This document shows positions 45,336 to 54,360 of a stretch of DNA of 64,000 nt, piece after piece. The notes beneath the pieces were generated by a model, which was not told the DNA's origin, made no database searches, and worked only from the letters and a program-made list of their open reading frames with translations. A program made the position numbers and the translations under genes. The first letter of the stretch is position 1. Each line of letters begins with the position of its first letter. Source of the DNA: Pelistega ratti (GTDB taxonomy: Bacteria > Pseudomonadota > Gammaproteobacteria > Burkholderiales > Burkholderiaceae_B); the NCBI RefSeq assembly GCF_009833965.1, contig NZ_CP047165.1, positions 310,001 to 374,000 on the forward strand. The letters run 5' to 3'.

Positions 45336-46556
45336 TTAACGGTGGCCTGCTTTACTCTCAATACGCATACGCAGTGCATTTAGTTTGATAAAACCACCTG
45401 CATCAGCTTGATCATATGCACCACCATCATCATCAAAAGTCGCAATTGTTTTATCAAAAAGACTATCTTTTGAATCACGTGAAACAGTATATACACCACC
45501 TTTATAAAGTTTAAGGCGGACAAAGCCATTCACATATTCTTGGGTATGATCAATAAGGACTTGAAGGGCTTTACGCTCTGGAGACCACCAATAACCGTTA
45601 TAAACTAATGCAGCATAACGAGGCATTAAATCATCTTTAAGGTGAGCAACTTCACGATCAAGGGTAATAGATTCAATAGCACGATGGGCTTTTAGCATAA
45701 TTGTACCTCCTGGGGTTTCATAACATCCACGAGATTTCATACCAACATAGCGATTTTCAACTAAGTCTAAACGACCAATACCATGTTTACCGCCTAAAGT
45801 ATTGAGTTGTGTCAATACTTGCGCAGGGCTAAGACGAACACCATTAATGGCGACAATATCACCACGTTCATATTCTAAATCAATATATTCAGGTGTATCA
45901 GGAGCTTCTTCAGGAGAAGATGTCCAACGCCACATACTGTCCTCTGCCTCTGCATTAGGATCTTCTAAATGACGACCTTCATAGCTGATATGGAGTAAAT
46001 TAGCATCCATAGAATAAGGTGCGCCACCTTGTTTATGCTTCATATCGATCTCAATTCCTGCCTTTTCAGCATAAGCAAGTAGTTTTTCGCGTGATAGTAA
46101 ATCCCATTCACGCCATGGTGCAATAATACGAATATTAGGGTTTAATGCATAATAACCGAGTTCAAAACGAACCTGATCATTTCCTTTACCTGTTGCACCA
46201 TGAGAAACGGCATCAGCATTGACTTGATTTGCAATTTCAATTTGGCGTTTTGCAATTAAAGGGCGAGCAATAGAAGTACCAAGTAAGTATTCACCTTCAT
46301 AAATAGCATTGGCACGGAACATTGGGAATACAAAATCACGGACAAACTCTTCACGCAGATCATCAATAAAAATATTTTCTGGTTTAATACCAAATTTTAA
46401 TGCTTTGGTGCGTGCGGGTTCTAATTCTTCTCCTTGACCAATATCTGCAGTAAAAGTAACCACTTCACATTGATAAGTATCTTGTAACCACTTTAGGATA
46501 ACTGATGTATCTAAACCGCCAGAGTAGGCGAGTACTACTTTATTAATATTACTCAT
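45336..46556 (-). CDS. argG: argininosuccinate synthase
   Basis: ArgG joins citrulline and aspartate with ATP in arginine synthesis. The 406-residue protein begins [24 protein letters not shown], where SGGLDTS (12-18) is the pyrophosphate-binding P-loop, and contains [19 protein letters not shown] and [12 protein letters not shown]. It is the short (~400-residue) type of ArgG, not the ~447-residue E. coli form. The ATG at 46556 is used; an upstream open stretch of 27 codons is unlike the family. It is 206 bases downstream of argF on the same strand. Confidence 0.97.
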   Translation of the reverse strand: MSNINKVVLAYSGGLDTSVILKWLQDTYQCEVVTFTADIGQGEELEPARTKALKFGIKPENIFIDDLREEFVRDFVFPMFRANAIYEGEYLLGTSIARPLIAKRQIEIANQVNADAVSHGATGKGNDQVRFELGYYALNPNIRIIAPWREWDLLSREKLLAYAEKAGIEIDMKHKQGGAPYSMDANLLHISYEGRHLEDPNAEAEDSMWRWTSSPEEAPDTPEYIDLEYERGDIVAINGVRLSPAQVLTQLNTLGGKHGIGRLDLVENRYVGMKSRGCYETPGGTIMLKAHRAIESITLDREVAHLKDDLMPRYAALVYNGYWWSPERKALQVLIDHTQEYVNGFVRLKLYKGGVYTVSRDSKDSLFDKTIATFDDDGGAYDQADAGGFIKLNALRMRIESKAGHR

Positions 46557-46762
46557 GAATTCACTCGAAAAAAAGATAAATAATGGTTTACTATTGTACG
46601 CTTTCGTATTATTGATTGCAAAAACTTTTAAGGGCATATTTAAAAGAATATGGTTCTATTAAAAATAGCAATCAACTAACTCGTATATTTTTATCTCATA
46701 AGGGATAATAAAGTCTTATCTGTTAAATGAATAACAGCATATCCCTTTATTAGACAGAAATA

Positions 46763-47719
46763 TTATAGTAATAATTGAGGGGTTTCTTGCTTACCTAGCA
46801 CTAAAAACTCCATTAATGCTTTTTGAACGTGGAGACGGTTTTCTGCTTCATCCCATACAACACTTTGAGGTCCATCAATAACATCTGCTGTTACTTCTTC
46901 TCCGCGGTGAGCAGGTAAACAGTGCATGAAAATAGCATCTTTATTGGCTAATGCCATCATATCCTGATCCACCATCCAATTGGCAAAGGCGATACGACGA
47001 CGTTCATTTTCTTGTTCGTATCCCATACTTGTCCATACATCTGTTGTGATTAAATCTGCACCAACAGCAGCTTGCATAGGATCATCAAATTCTTGTAGAT
47101 ATTTAGCATCAACCTTACCGATACGATGATGGTCTAATTGATAGCCTTTAGGTGCGGATACATGAAGTTTAAAATCAAGTAATTGAGCAGCTTGTAGCCA
47201 TGTATAAGACATATTATTGGCATCACCAATCCACGCAACAGTCTTCCCTTGAATAGACCCTTTATATTCTACAAAAGTGAGTAAATCTGCTAGGATTTGG
47301 CAAGGATGATATTCATTTGTAAGTCCATTGATAACAGGAACACGAGAATGAGCAGCAAAGCGTTCAAGACGTGTTTGTTCAAAGGTACGAATCATCACAA
47401 TATCTACCATACGTGTAATAACACGAGCCGTATCTTCAATGGGTTCAGAACGTCCTAATTGTGAATCATTAGAGGTAAGATTAATCACTAATCCACCCAT
47501 TTGATACATACCTGCCTCAAAAGACACTCGTGTACGTGTGCTTGCTTTTTCAAAAACCATAGCTAATGTACGATCATGTAAAGGCATATGTGGCTCGTAT
47601 CGTTTAAATTTTTGCTTAATATAATAGGCACGCTCTAGGATATAGAGTATTTCTTGTGCAGAAAAGTCAGTGAGCTGTAGAAAATGCCGCATAGGTGCGT
47701 TATGGTTTTGAATATTCAT
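46763..47719 (-). CDS. argF: ornithine carbamoyltransferase
   Basis: ArgF makes citrulline from ornithine and carbamoyl phosphate. The 318-residue protein contains the carbamoyl phosphate loop STRTR (residues 60-64), the motif HPCQ (about 137-140) and the catalytic HCLPAHR near residue 276. It is the upstream gene of argG in the same direction, and divergent from the DUF3579 gene, which fits the gene order known in Alcaligenaceae. No good ribosome site is visible before the ATG. Confidence 0.97.
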   Translation of the reverse strand: MNIQNHNAPMRHFLQLTDFSAQEILYILERAYYIKQKFKRYEPHMPLHDRTLAMVFEKASTRTRVSFEAGMYQMGGLVINLTSNDSQLGRSEPIEDTARVITRMVDIVMIRTFEQTRLERFAAHSRVPVINGLTNEYHPCQILADLLTFVEYKGSIQGKTVAWIGDANNMSYTWLQAAQLLDFKLHVSAPKGYQLDHHRIGKVDAKYLQEFDDPMQAAVGADLITTDVWTSMGYEQENERRRIAFANWMVDQDMMALANKDAIFMHCLPAHRGEEVTADVIDGPQSVVWDEAENRLHVQKALMEFLVLGKQETPQLLL

Positions 47720-47863
47720 AGATCAATTACTAAAAAGAGAATGTTTAATAATAAAGGGTTTTTACCCGTCCTTTTAGTAATAATAAACAATAATAGGAAA
47801 AATTGTCGAAATTTTTCCCTAAATAGAATAAAATATTACATTCCTTGCTATTGGGCTAAACAA

Positions 47864-48151
47864 GTGCAACAGTTAATTATTTACGGTGTAACCAAAAAAG
47901 GTCAGACATTTCGACCTAGTGATTGGGCAGAGCGTCTAGCGGGCGTGATGTCTCAGTTTCGTCCTGCTGGTCTAACAAACAACCATATTGCCTATTCACC
48001 TTACGTTGTTCCTAATAATATTGATGGAAAAAAATGTATTGTGGTTGACGAGCGTTTGCGTGCATTAGAACCACGAGCCTGGAAGTTTATCTACGACTTT
48101 GCAAATGATAATGATTTAGTGGTAGAGCTAAGAGGAGAGCCTACACTATAG
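47864..48151 (+). CDS. DUF3579 domain-containing protein
   Basis: This is a 95-residue protein that matches the DUF3579 family of Betaproteobacteria: QQLIIYGVTKKGQTFRPSDWAERLAG near the start, SPYVVPNNIDGKKCIVVDERL in the middle and EPRAWKFIYDFANDNDLVVELR at the end. The function is unknown. The start is assigned to GTG at 47864, because the open frame further upstream overlaps the divergent argF gene and is unlike the family. Its place next to argF and rpsT is conserved in related genera as far as I recall. Confidence 0.82.
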   Translation: MQQLIIYGVTKKGQTFRPSDWAERLAGVMSQFRPAGLTNNHIAYSPYVVPNNIDGKKCIVVDERLRALEPRAWKFIYDFANDNDLVVELRGEPTL

Positions 48152-48257
48152 CGTTATTGTTAATTTATTATATTCATCACGCTACCGCAGCATAAATCTT
48201 TTATAGAAAATTTATTGTTCTAAAAATTATCTTATTTGTGTATGTGTATTTCCATAG

Positions 48258-48290
48258 AAAAAAGACGCCATTTAAAATAGCGTCTTTTTT
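48258..48290. terminator. bidirectional terminator between DUF3579 and rpsT
   Basis: AAAAAAGACGC (48258-48268) pairs with GCGTCTTTTTT (48280-48290), flanked by A- and T-runs, so it can serve both convergent genes. Confidence 0.85.
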
Positions 48291-48355
48291 ATGCTGAACC
48301 CTAGTGTAGAAAAGAGGACATCTCTACACAAACTTAATATTTATATCCTAAAAAA

Positions 48356-48619
48356 TTAAGCGAGGGCTTTAATCGCTGCAGCCAAACGGCTTTTATGACG
48401 AGCAGCTTTATTTTTGTGAATGATTTTTTTATCAGCAACACGGTCGATAACACTAGTTGCTTTAGAGAAAACTTCGTTAGCTTTAGCTTTATCACCAGCT
48501 TCGATAGCTTGACGTACACGTTTGATAGAGGTGCGTAATAAAGAGCGTAAGCTAGAATTGTGTTTATTGCGTGCTACAGCTTGGCGAGCACGTTTACGAG
48601 CTTGGGCAGTATTGGCCAT
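48356..48619 (-). CDS. rpsT: 30S ribosomal protein S20
   Basis: S20 is a helical protein of the 30S subunit that binds 16S rRNA. The 87-residue protein is highly basic and shows the family pattern [56 protein letters not shown]. It is a single-gene unit ending at a shared bidirectional terminator. Upstream (minus-strand) sequence has an AGAAGA site before the ATG. Confidence 0.98.
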   Translation of the reverse strand: MANTAQARKRARQAVARNKHNSSLRSLLRTSIKRVRQAIEAGDKAKANEVFSKATSVIDRVADKKIIHKNKAARHKSRLAAAIKALA

Positions 48620-48853
48620 ATGTATAATCTTCTATTAAGTTAATTCAGCAAAGCTAGCATTTTAACAGTAAGTGCTTAATTAAGCAAGTTTTTGAGTAAA
48701 AATCTCTAAAAACCAACAGATATAAATACAAAAAGTGACGTATTTGCGTATAAATCTAAATGATATATAAGAAAAATAGGTTTATTTAACCTAATATGCT
48801 TTTATGATTAGGGTAATAGTTTATTTTTGCTTATAACGATCTACCTCTTTTAT

Positions 48854-49780
48854 TCATTGCGATAAAAAAGCAGCTAGCTTTGCTTTATCGGGTAGGGCAG
48901 ACATAGCTCCCTTGGCAGTTGTTGCCAACGCACCACAAGCATTGGCTTGACAAATAATCTGCTCTAATATGGTTTTATCATAATGCCAATTGGTATGTTG
49001 TGCTAAACCTGCTAATAATCCGCCCACAAAGGCATCACCTGCACCTGTTGTATCAACGGGTTCTAGTGCTTTGCCTGCTATAACGGCACTTTCTCCTTTA
49101 AAGTAATAAAGCGTTCCTTTCTCACCTAGCGTAATTAGAATTAATTTATCGCTAAATTGAGAAGTAATATATTGAATAGCTTGTTCTAAGCGATTTGTAT
49201 TGGTGAGAAGTGTGAGCTCTTCCTCTGAGAATTTTAAGACATCGGCTAAGGCGACAGCTTGCATCACAACCGTTTTCATTTCCTCTAAAGAGTCCCAGAG
49301 CGATTCTCGTAAATTAGGATCAAACGAAAAGAATCCACCAGCCACTTTAATTCGGCGAATCGCTTCAAAAGTTGCTTCTCGAGAAGGATTATTGACTAAT
49401 GCAATAGAACAACAATGTAGCCACTCACCAGCATGAAAAGGGGGTAAATCATTTGTCTGTAGAAATTGATCGGCACTAGGTTTCACCATAAACGTAAAAC
49501 TACGTTCTCCATTGTCTAGACCAACAATAACCGTAGAAGTGCGTTGTTGAGGATCTAAAATCATATGGGTTGTTTGTACATTTTCAGCGGCAAGTGTTTG
49601 TTGCATAAACTTGCCGAGTGGATCATTACCCACACGTCCAATAAAGGCACTGGGTACACCAAGACGGGCAATACCAACGGCCACATTGGCTGGTGCTCCG
49701 CCTGCGCAGCGTAAATAATGATTTTCTCCATCTGGAATTAAATCGACAACAGCATCACCTATTACCCAGATCTTAGTCAT
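48854..49780 (-). CDS. PfkB family carbohydrate kinase (fructokinase-like)
   Basis: This is a 308-residue sugar kinase of the ribokinase/PfkB family, probably a fructokinase or aminoimidazole-riboside kinase. It has the N-terminal GGAPANVAVGIARLG (residues 27-41), VGNDPLGKFM and the C-terminal catalytic motif DTTGAGDAFVGGLLAGL (about residues 242-258), whose aspartate is the base. The SFDPNLRESLW segment near residue 153 fits fructokinases. No sugar transporter or other catabolic gene is next to it, so the substrate is uncertain. It appears to be transcribed alone. Confidence 0.88.
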   Translation of the reverse strand: MTKIWVIGDAVVDLIPDGENHYLRCAGGAPANVAVGIARLGVPSAFIGRVGNDPLGKFMQQTLAAENVQTTHMILDPQQRTSTVIVGLDNGERSFTFMVKPSADQFLQTNDLPPFHAGEWLHCCSIALVNNPSREATFEAIRRIKVAGGFFSFDPNLRESLWDSLEEMKTVVMQAVALADVLKFSEEELTLLTNTNRLEQAIQYITSQFSDKLILITLGEKGTLYYFKGESAVIAGKALEPVDTTGAGDAFVGGLLAGLAQHTNWHYDKTILEQIICQANACGALATTAKGAMSALPDKAKLAAFLSQ

Positions 49781-49991
49781 TTTGTTATCCTTTTATTTAT
49801 TAAAACCTCCGCAAGTTTACCAAACAACAGATTGACTTTAAAGAAAATTTAAATATAAAAACAAAATTATATGAATAAAACTGCACAGTGATGTAGCTTA
49901 TTAAGGGTGATTAGTGAGGTGCTTTTATTTAATATGTCAAATTACTTTTAATCAAAAAAGGATAGAAGTAGTAATGTTTTATATTTAAAAT

Positions 49992-50021
49992 AAAAATGAC
50001 GCAATAATGGCTATTGCGTCA
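49992..50021 (-). terminator. intrinsic terminator after the SCO gene
   Basis: TGACGCAATA (49997-50006) pairs with TATTGCGTCA (50012-50021); read on the minus strand a TTTTTA run follows. Confidence 0.85.
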
Positions 50022-50048
50022 AATAATTTATTAGAATTTATCGTTTAT

Positions 50049-50654
50049 TTATTTTAATAAAGGACGAGTTTTTTCCTTAATTAATTCTGTGTTATCTGCA
50101 TTTGAAGCGAGTAATTTTGCTTTGCCTTGCGTATCGAAAATATAAACCCCTTGAGCGTGCATAACTTCATAATTTAATGGATCATCACCGGGTTTAGGTT
50201 TTTCAATTTGGTAAGCCACACGGTAGCGTTTTGCAATCTCTGCAATTTGTTTATCTGTTCCTGTAAGACCGATAGCCCCATTGTGAAAGGCATCTACGTA
50301 GGCTTGTAGTACGGCAGGTGTATCACGGTGTGGATCAACACTGATAAAAACGATCTGCAATTTGTCTTTTTCAGCATCACTTAATTCATCACGAAATGCA
50401 CTTAATTCAGCCATAGTTGTTGGGCAAATATCGGGGCAAGAAGCATAGCCAAAAAACACCATAACAACTTTACCTTTAAGGTCACTGGCTGAAACAGGCT
50501 TATCAACACCTTGTAGGGTAAACTCAAGATCGGGTAAATTACCCCCGATGTTATAGACAACAGTAGGTTTTGTCTCTTGAGCCATAGCAGGGGTATGGGT
50601 TAATAACACCGTGCTAGTGCATAGTACAGCAATGGATAATAGGGATTTAAGCAT
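50049..50654 (-). CDS. SCO1/SenC family protein
   Basis: SCO proteins deliver copper to cytochrome c oxidase or act as thiol-disulfide reductants in the periplasm. The 201-residue protein has a signal sequence (about residues 1-25, cleaved after AMA), the thioredoxin-like fold, the copper ligands Cys73 and Cys77 in CPDIC, and the third ligand His166 (NYEVMHAQG). It starts 10 bases after the prlC stop, and its ribosome site (AAGGAGA) lies in that gap, so the two form a two-gene unit. No cytochrome oxidase genes are in this window. Confidence 0.93.
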   Translation of the reverse strand: MLKSLLSIAVLCTSTVLLTHTPAMAQETKPTVVYNIGGNLPDLEFTLQGVDKPVSASDLKGKVVMVFFGYASCPDICPTTMAELSAFRDELSDAEKDKLQIVFISVDPHRDTPAVLQAYVDAFHNGAIGLTGTDKQIAEIAKRYRVAYQIEKPKPGDDPLNYEVMHAQGVYIFDTQGKAKLLASNADNTELIKEKTRPLLK

Positions 50655-50664
50655 AGGTATCTCC

Positions 50665-52716
50665 TTATTTGTTTAGCATACCATTATGACGTAGTAGTGC
50701 ATCTGGTTTAGGATCACGCCCACGGAAGTTTTTGAAAAATTCAGCAGCAGGAATAGAACCCCCGACAGCAAGAATCTCTTTTCTAAATAAAGCACCAATG
50801 TCAGGATTTAAGGTACTACCATCCGCAACTTTATTTTCTTCAAATAGACTGTATGCATCTGCTGAGAGAACCTCTGCCCATTTATAACTATAATAGCCAG
50901 CCCCATAGCCACCTGCAAAAAGGTGAGAGAAGTTATGAGGAAAACGATTCCAACTTGGGGGTATAATCACAGCGACTTCTTGGCGAACAGTATTTAAAAT
51001 TTCTAGTACATCCTGAATAGTCAGCTGATGATTAGATTGATGAATGAGCATATCAAATAAAGCAAATTCAATTTGACGAACGGTTTGCATACCGCTTTGG
51101 AAGTTTTTCGCTGCCAGCATTTTGTTATAGAGTGTTTTAGGTAGTTTTTCGTTCGTTTGCCAGTGGCGAGAGAGTTGCTCAATAACTGCCCACTCCCATA
51201 CAAAGTTTTCCATAAATTGAGAGGGAAGTTCAATGGCATCCCATTCTACGCTAGAAAAAGGAGATGCGGCAGGTTCATTTACCTCAGATAAAAGGGCATG
51301 TAAAGCGTGTCCACTTTCATGGAAAAGGGTAATAATATCATCAAGGGTTAATAAAGCAGGTTTATCACCTGTTTTAGGGGTAAAGTTACATGTTAAATAA
51401 ACAATAGGAGGAATATAGGTATCACCATAGACATGACGACTGCGTTCTGAATCCACCCATGCACCACTTTGTTTACCGGTGCGTGCATATAAATCCATAT
51501 AGAGATAACCAATTAATTTTTGCTTATCTTTGATGCTATAAACATTAACATCAGCGTGCCATACAGAGGCTTCAATAGGCTCAAAGGTAACTTGGAAGAG
51601 TTTTTCTATAACAGTTATAAAACCTTTGATAACGGTATCTTCTGGGAAAAATTGTTTGACTTCTTCATCAGAATAAGCGTATTTGGACTGACGTAGTTGT
51701 TCAGAAATATAGCTATAGTCCCAAGGATTAAGTGTATCTATGCCTAGTTTCTCTTTGGCAAAGGTACGAATTTCTTCTACGTCTTTTTGTGCAAAAGGTT
51801 TTGCTTTATTAGCTAAATCTCTTAGAAATTGTACAACTTGGGGGGCACTATCTGCCATACGGGTTTCTAGACGCATATCAGCAAAATGTTGATAGCCTAA
51901 TAAATGAGCTTCTTCTTGACGTAAAGCAAGTAATTTTTCAATATTATCGGCATTATTAAAACGAGGATCACCTTGATCTGATGCAATGGTGGTAAAACCT
52001 CGATAGAGTGTTTCACGCAAAGTAGCATTTTGTGCATATTGCATGACAGGAAGATACGAAGGCATTTTTAGGGTAAATTTATAGCCTGTTTTTCCGTCTG
52101 CTTTGGCAGCTTCAGCGGCTGCATTAATCGCATCTTGTGGTAATCCTGCTAAATCTTTTTCATCATTGACAAAATATGCCCAGTTATCCACAGCGTCTAG
52201 GGCATTTTCACTAAATTTTTGAGAAAGTTGTGCCATTTCTTCACTGATTTTGGCATAATGCTCTTTGTCCTCACCCTCTAACTCAACACCACTCAGTTTG
52301 AAATCTCGTAAAGCTAATTCAATAATACGCTGACGGGTAGGGCTTAATGTATTAAATTCAGGGGAGGCTTTAATAGCTTTGTAGTGATTATAAAGATTTT
52401 TATTTAAACCTAACCATGTAGAGTATTCCGTTACTTTAGGAAGGACTTCATTGTAGGCAGCACGAAGCTCTGGCGTATTAACCACGGCATTAAGATGGTT
52501 CACAATATGCCATGCTCGCCATAAGGGGGCGCTAGCTATATCTAAATATTCAATATAACTTTCCCACGAAAGAGGGGCTTCTTTGGCTGCAATTTGCTCA
52601 ACGATTTTTTTGTTTTTTTCAAGTAGTTGGGTAATAGCAGGGACAATATGTTCTGCCTTAACGTGTGCATAGTCAATAAGATGATGGATTGATTGTTGTA
52701 AAGGATTATTTGCCAT
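50665..52716 (-). CDS. prlC: oligopeptidase A (M3 family)
   Basis: PrlC (OpdA) is a cytoplasmic zinc metallopeptidase that degrades oligopeptides, including cleaved signal peptides. The 683-residue protein has the catalytic HESGH (HExxH, residues 466-470) in LFHESGHALHALL, the upstream GAWVDSERSRH stretch, and the C-terminal SYKWAEVLSADAYSLFEE. Length and motifs match the family. It is the first gene of a unit with the SCO protein. No clear ribosome site precedes the ATG. Confidence 0.95.
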   Translation of the reverse strand: MANNPLQQSIHHLIDYAHVKAEHIVPAITQLLEKNKKIVEQIAAKEAPLSWESYIEYLDIASAPLWRAWHIVNHLNAVVNTPELRAAYNEVLPKVTEYSTWLGLNKNLYNHYKAIKASPEFNTLSPTRQRIIELALRDFKLSGVELEGEDKEHYAKISEEMAQLSQKFSENALDAVDNWAYFVNDEKDLAGLPQDAINAAAEAAKADGKTGYKFTLKMPSYLPVMQYAQNATLRETLYRGFTTIASDQGDPRFNNADNIEKLLALRQEEAHLLGYQHFADMRLETRMADSAPQVVQFLRDLANKAKPFAQKDVEEIRTFAKEKLGIDTLNPWDYSYISEQLRQSKYAYSDEEVKQFFPEDTVIKGFITVIEKLFQVTFEPIEASVWHADVNVYSIKDKQKLIGYLYMDLYARTGKQSGAWVDSERSRHVYGDTYIPPIVYLTCNFTPKTGDKPALLTLDDIITLFHESGHALHALLSEVNEPAASPFSSVEWDAIELPSQFMENFVWEWAVIEQLSRHWQTNEKLPKTLYNKMLAAKNFQSGMQTVRQIEFALFDMLIHQSNHQLTIQDVLEILNTVRQEVAVIIPPSWNRFPHNFSHLFAGGYGAGYYSYKWAEVLSADAYSLFEENKVADGSTLNPDIGALFRKEILAVGGSIPAAEFFKNFRGRDPKPDALLRHNGMLNK

Positions 52717-52851
52717 AACGATAAAAATAATAAATAAGATGATTTTTGTTAATACTTAAAGTATTTTGTCACTCTTTAAGCGAGATAATAATGCAGACTA
52801 AGTGATGTCTTTTATTAAAAAAGCAAGGATTAAGTATTAAAAAAGAGCAGT

Positions 52852-52884
52852 AAAAAATAATATATCCTCCATTAAGGAGGATAT
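52852..52884 (-). terminator. intrinsic terminator of the kinase-regulator-folD operon
   Basis: ATATCCTCC (52862-52870) pairs with GGAGGATAT (52876-52884); on the minus strand it is followed by a TATTTTTTA run. Confidence 0.8.
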
Positions 52885-52895
52885 GCAAATTAATA

Positions 52896-53744
52896 CTACA
52901 ACTGACGTTCTGCGGCCTCAATGGTATTGACCAGTAACATTGTAATTGTCATAGGACCAACACCGCCGGGGACAGGCGTAATAGCCCCTGCTACCTTGAC
53001 AGCAGAAGAGAACTCTACATCGCCCCTTAGTTTGCCATCTTCTCCACGATTAATGCCAACATCAATAACAACGGCTCCGGGTTTAATCATATCGCCAGTA
53101 ACCATTTCTGGGCGACCGGTTGCAACGACTAAAATATCAGCACGCTTTGTATGCGCCGCTAAATCTTTGGTTTTTGAATTGCAAATCGTAACGGTAGCAC
53201 CTTCCTTTTGTAGTAAGAGTGCCATGGGTTTACCAACAATATTACTTGCACCGACAACAACTGCCTCTGCACCGCGTAAGGGTACTTGTTGAGTAGCAAG
53301 CATTTTCATCACACCGTAAGGGGTGCAAGGAATAAAGCGAGGGTGTCCAATCATTAAAGCACCTGCATTACTGATATGAAAACCGTCAACATCTTTTTCA
53401 GGTGCAATAGTATCAATAACCGTATGACTATCAATATGAGACGGAAGTGGTAACTGTACTAAAATACCATGTAGAAGAGGGTCTTGATTCAGTTCTTTAA
53501 TCTTGTTTAGTAATGCTTCTTGTGTAATATTTGCAGGAAGATGTAAAACATCACTTTTTAAACCAAGTTGTGTAAAAGTATTATGTTTATTGCGGACATA
53601 AACAGCAGAGGCAGGGTCATCACCGACAAGAATAACGGTTAAAGCAGGGGTAATACCTTTGCTATTTAGGTGTGCAATGCGTTCATGTAGTTCTTCTTTA
53701 ATAGTCTGGGCGAGTGCTTTTCCATCAATAATTGTGGCTGTCAT
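52896..53744 (-). CDS. folD: bifunctional methylenetetrahydrofolate dehydrogenase/cyclohydrolase
   Basis: FolD interconverts methylene-, methenyl- and formyl-tetrahydrofolate with NADP+. The 282-residue protein has the conserved [14 protein letters not shown] with the active-site lysine (about residue 56), [41 protein letters not shown] (the dinucleotide-binding region) and [11 protein letters not shown] near the end. The ATG at 53744 is one base after the stop of the response regulator, and its ribosome site AAAGGAA lies inside that gene, so translation is coupled. Confidence 0.97.
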   Translation of the reverse strand: MTATIIDGKALAQTIKEELHERIAHLNSKGITPALTVILVGDDPASAVYVRNKHNTFTQLGLKSDVLHLPANITQEALLNKIKELNQDPLLHGILVQLPLPSHIDSHTVIDTIAPEKDVDGFHISNAGALMIGHPRFIPCTPYGVMKMLATQQVPLRGAEAVVVGASNIVGKPMALLLQKEGATVTICNSKTKDLAAHTKRADILVVATGRPEMVTGDMIKPGAVVIDVGINRGEDGKLRGDVEFSSAVKVAGAITPVPGGVGPMTITMLLVNTIEAAERQL

Positions 53745-53745
53745 A

Positions 53746-54360
53746 TTATTCCTTTGTTGAGTGAAAATGAAGGGCAACTTTCATTAAATCAGCTACCGTT
53801 GATACTTGTAGTTTTTCCATAATATTAGCACGGTGTGCTTCAACCGTTTTAATACTGATGCTTAAATCATCGGCAATTTGTTTATTGAGCCGTCCTGCTA
53901 CAATTCTACCTAATACTTGCTGCTCTCGAGTGGTCAGTTTACTAAGCAATTCTTCGTTAGCACGTTGGCTCTGTGCTTCATCAGCTCGGGCTTGTGCTTC
54001 GGCAGTGAGCTGAGAAATAACTTCTTGAATTTCGGTTAAGTTAAAGGGTTTTTCAATAAAATCAACCGCCCCTTTTTTCATCGTATCAACCGCCATCGGT
54101 ACATTACCATGACCAGAGATAAATACAATAGGAATATTGATTTTACGGAGATTAAGCTCTTCTTGTAATTGTAATCCTGTCATACCTGGCATACGGACAT
54201 CAGTGATTAAAATACTGACAAGATTGGGGTCATATTTTTCTAAAAACTCACTCCCGCTGGAAAAGGTAAGTACATTATACCCGGCAGTCTCTAATAAAAA
54301 ACGAAGAGAATCTCTTACTGCATCATCATCATCAACAATGTAAATGGTGTAATTAATCAT
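53746..54360 (-). CDS. two-component response regulator (FixJ/NarL type)
   Basis: This is a 204-residue DNA-binding response regulator. The receiver domain has the acidic pocket Asp10-Asp12, the phosphorylation site Asp54 in LITDVRMPG, Ser82 and the lysine in EKPF (Lys104). A LuxR-type helix-turn-helix follows at about residues 140-198 ([36 protein letters not shown]). The FixJ-like receiver lacks further domains. The ATG at 54360 overlaps the end of the histidine kinase by eight bases and has an AAGGAG ribosome site. A longer open frame upstream is inside the kinase and is rejected. Its targets are not known. Confidence 0.94.
   Translation of the reverse strand: MINYTIYIVDDDDAVRDSLRFLLETAGYNVLTFSSGSEFLEKYDPNLVSILITDVRMPGMTGLQLQEELNLRKINIPIVFISGHGNVPMAVDTMKKGAVDFIEKPFNLTEIQEVISQLTAEAQARADEAQSQRANEELLSKLTTREQQVLGRIVAGRLNKQIADDLSISIKTVEAHRANIMEKLQVSTVADLMKVALHFHSTKE

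Noticed and set aside
46557..46762. Possible ArgR boxes between argF and argG (CATATT...AATATG at 46635-46652)
   Set aside because: The half-sites do not fit the ARG-box consensus (TGAAT/ATTCA) and no paired boxes are seen.
47684..47863. N-terminal extension of the DUF3579 gene by 60 codons
   Set aside because: The extension overlaps the divergent argF start and is unlike the family; GTG at 47864 gives the standard N-terminus.
52921..53292. 123-codon frame on the plus strand opposite folD
   Set aside because: It is antisense to a fully conserved gene and lacks a ribosome site.
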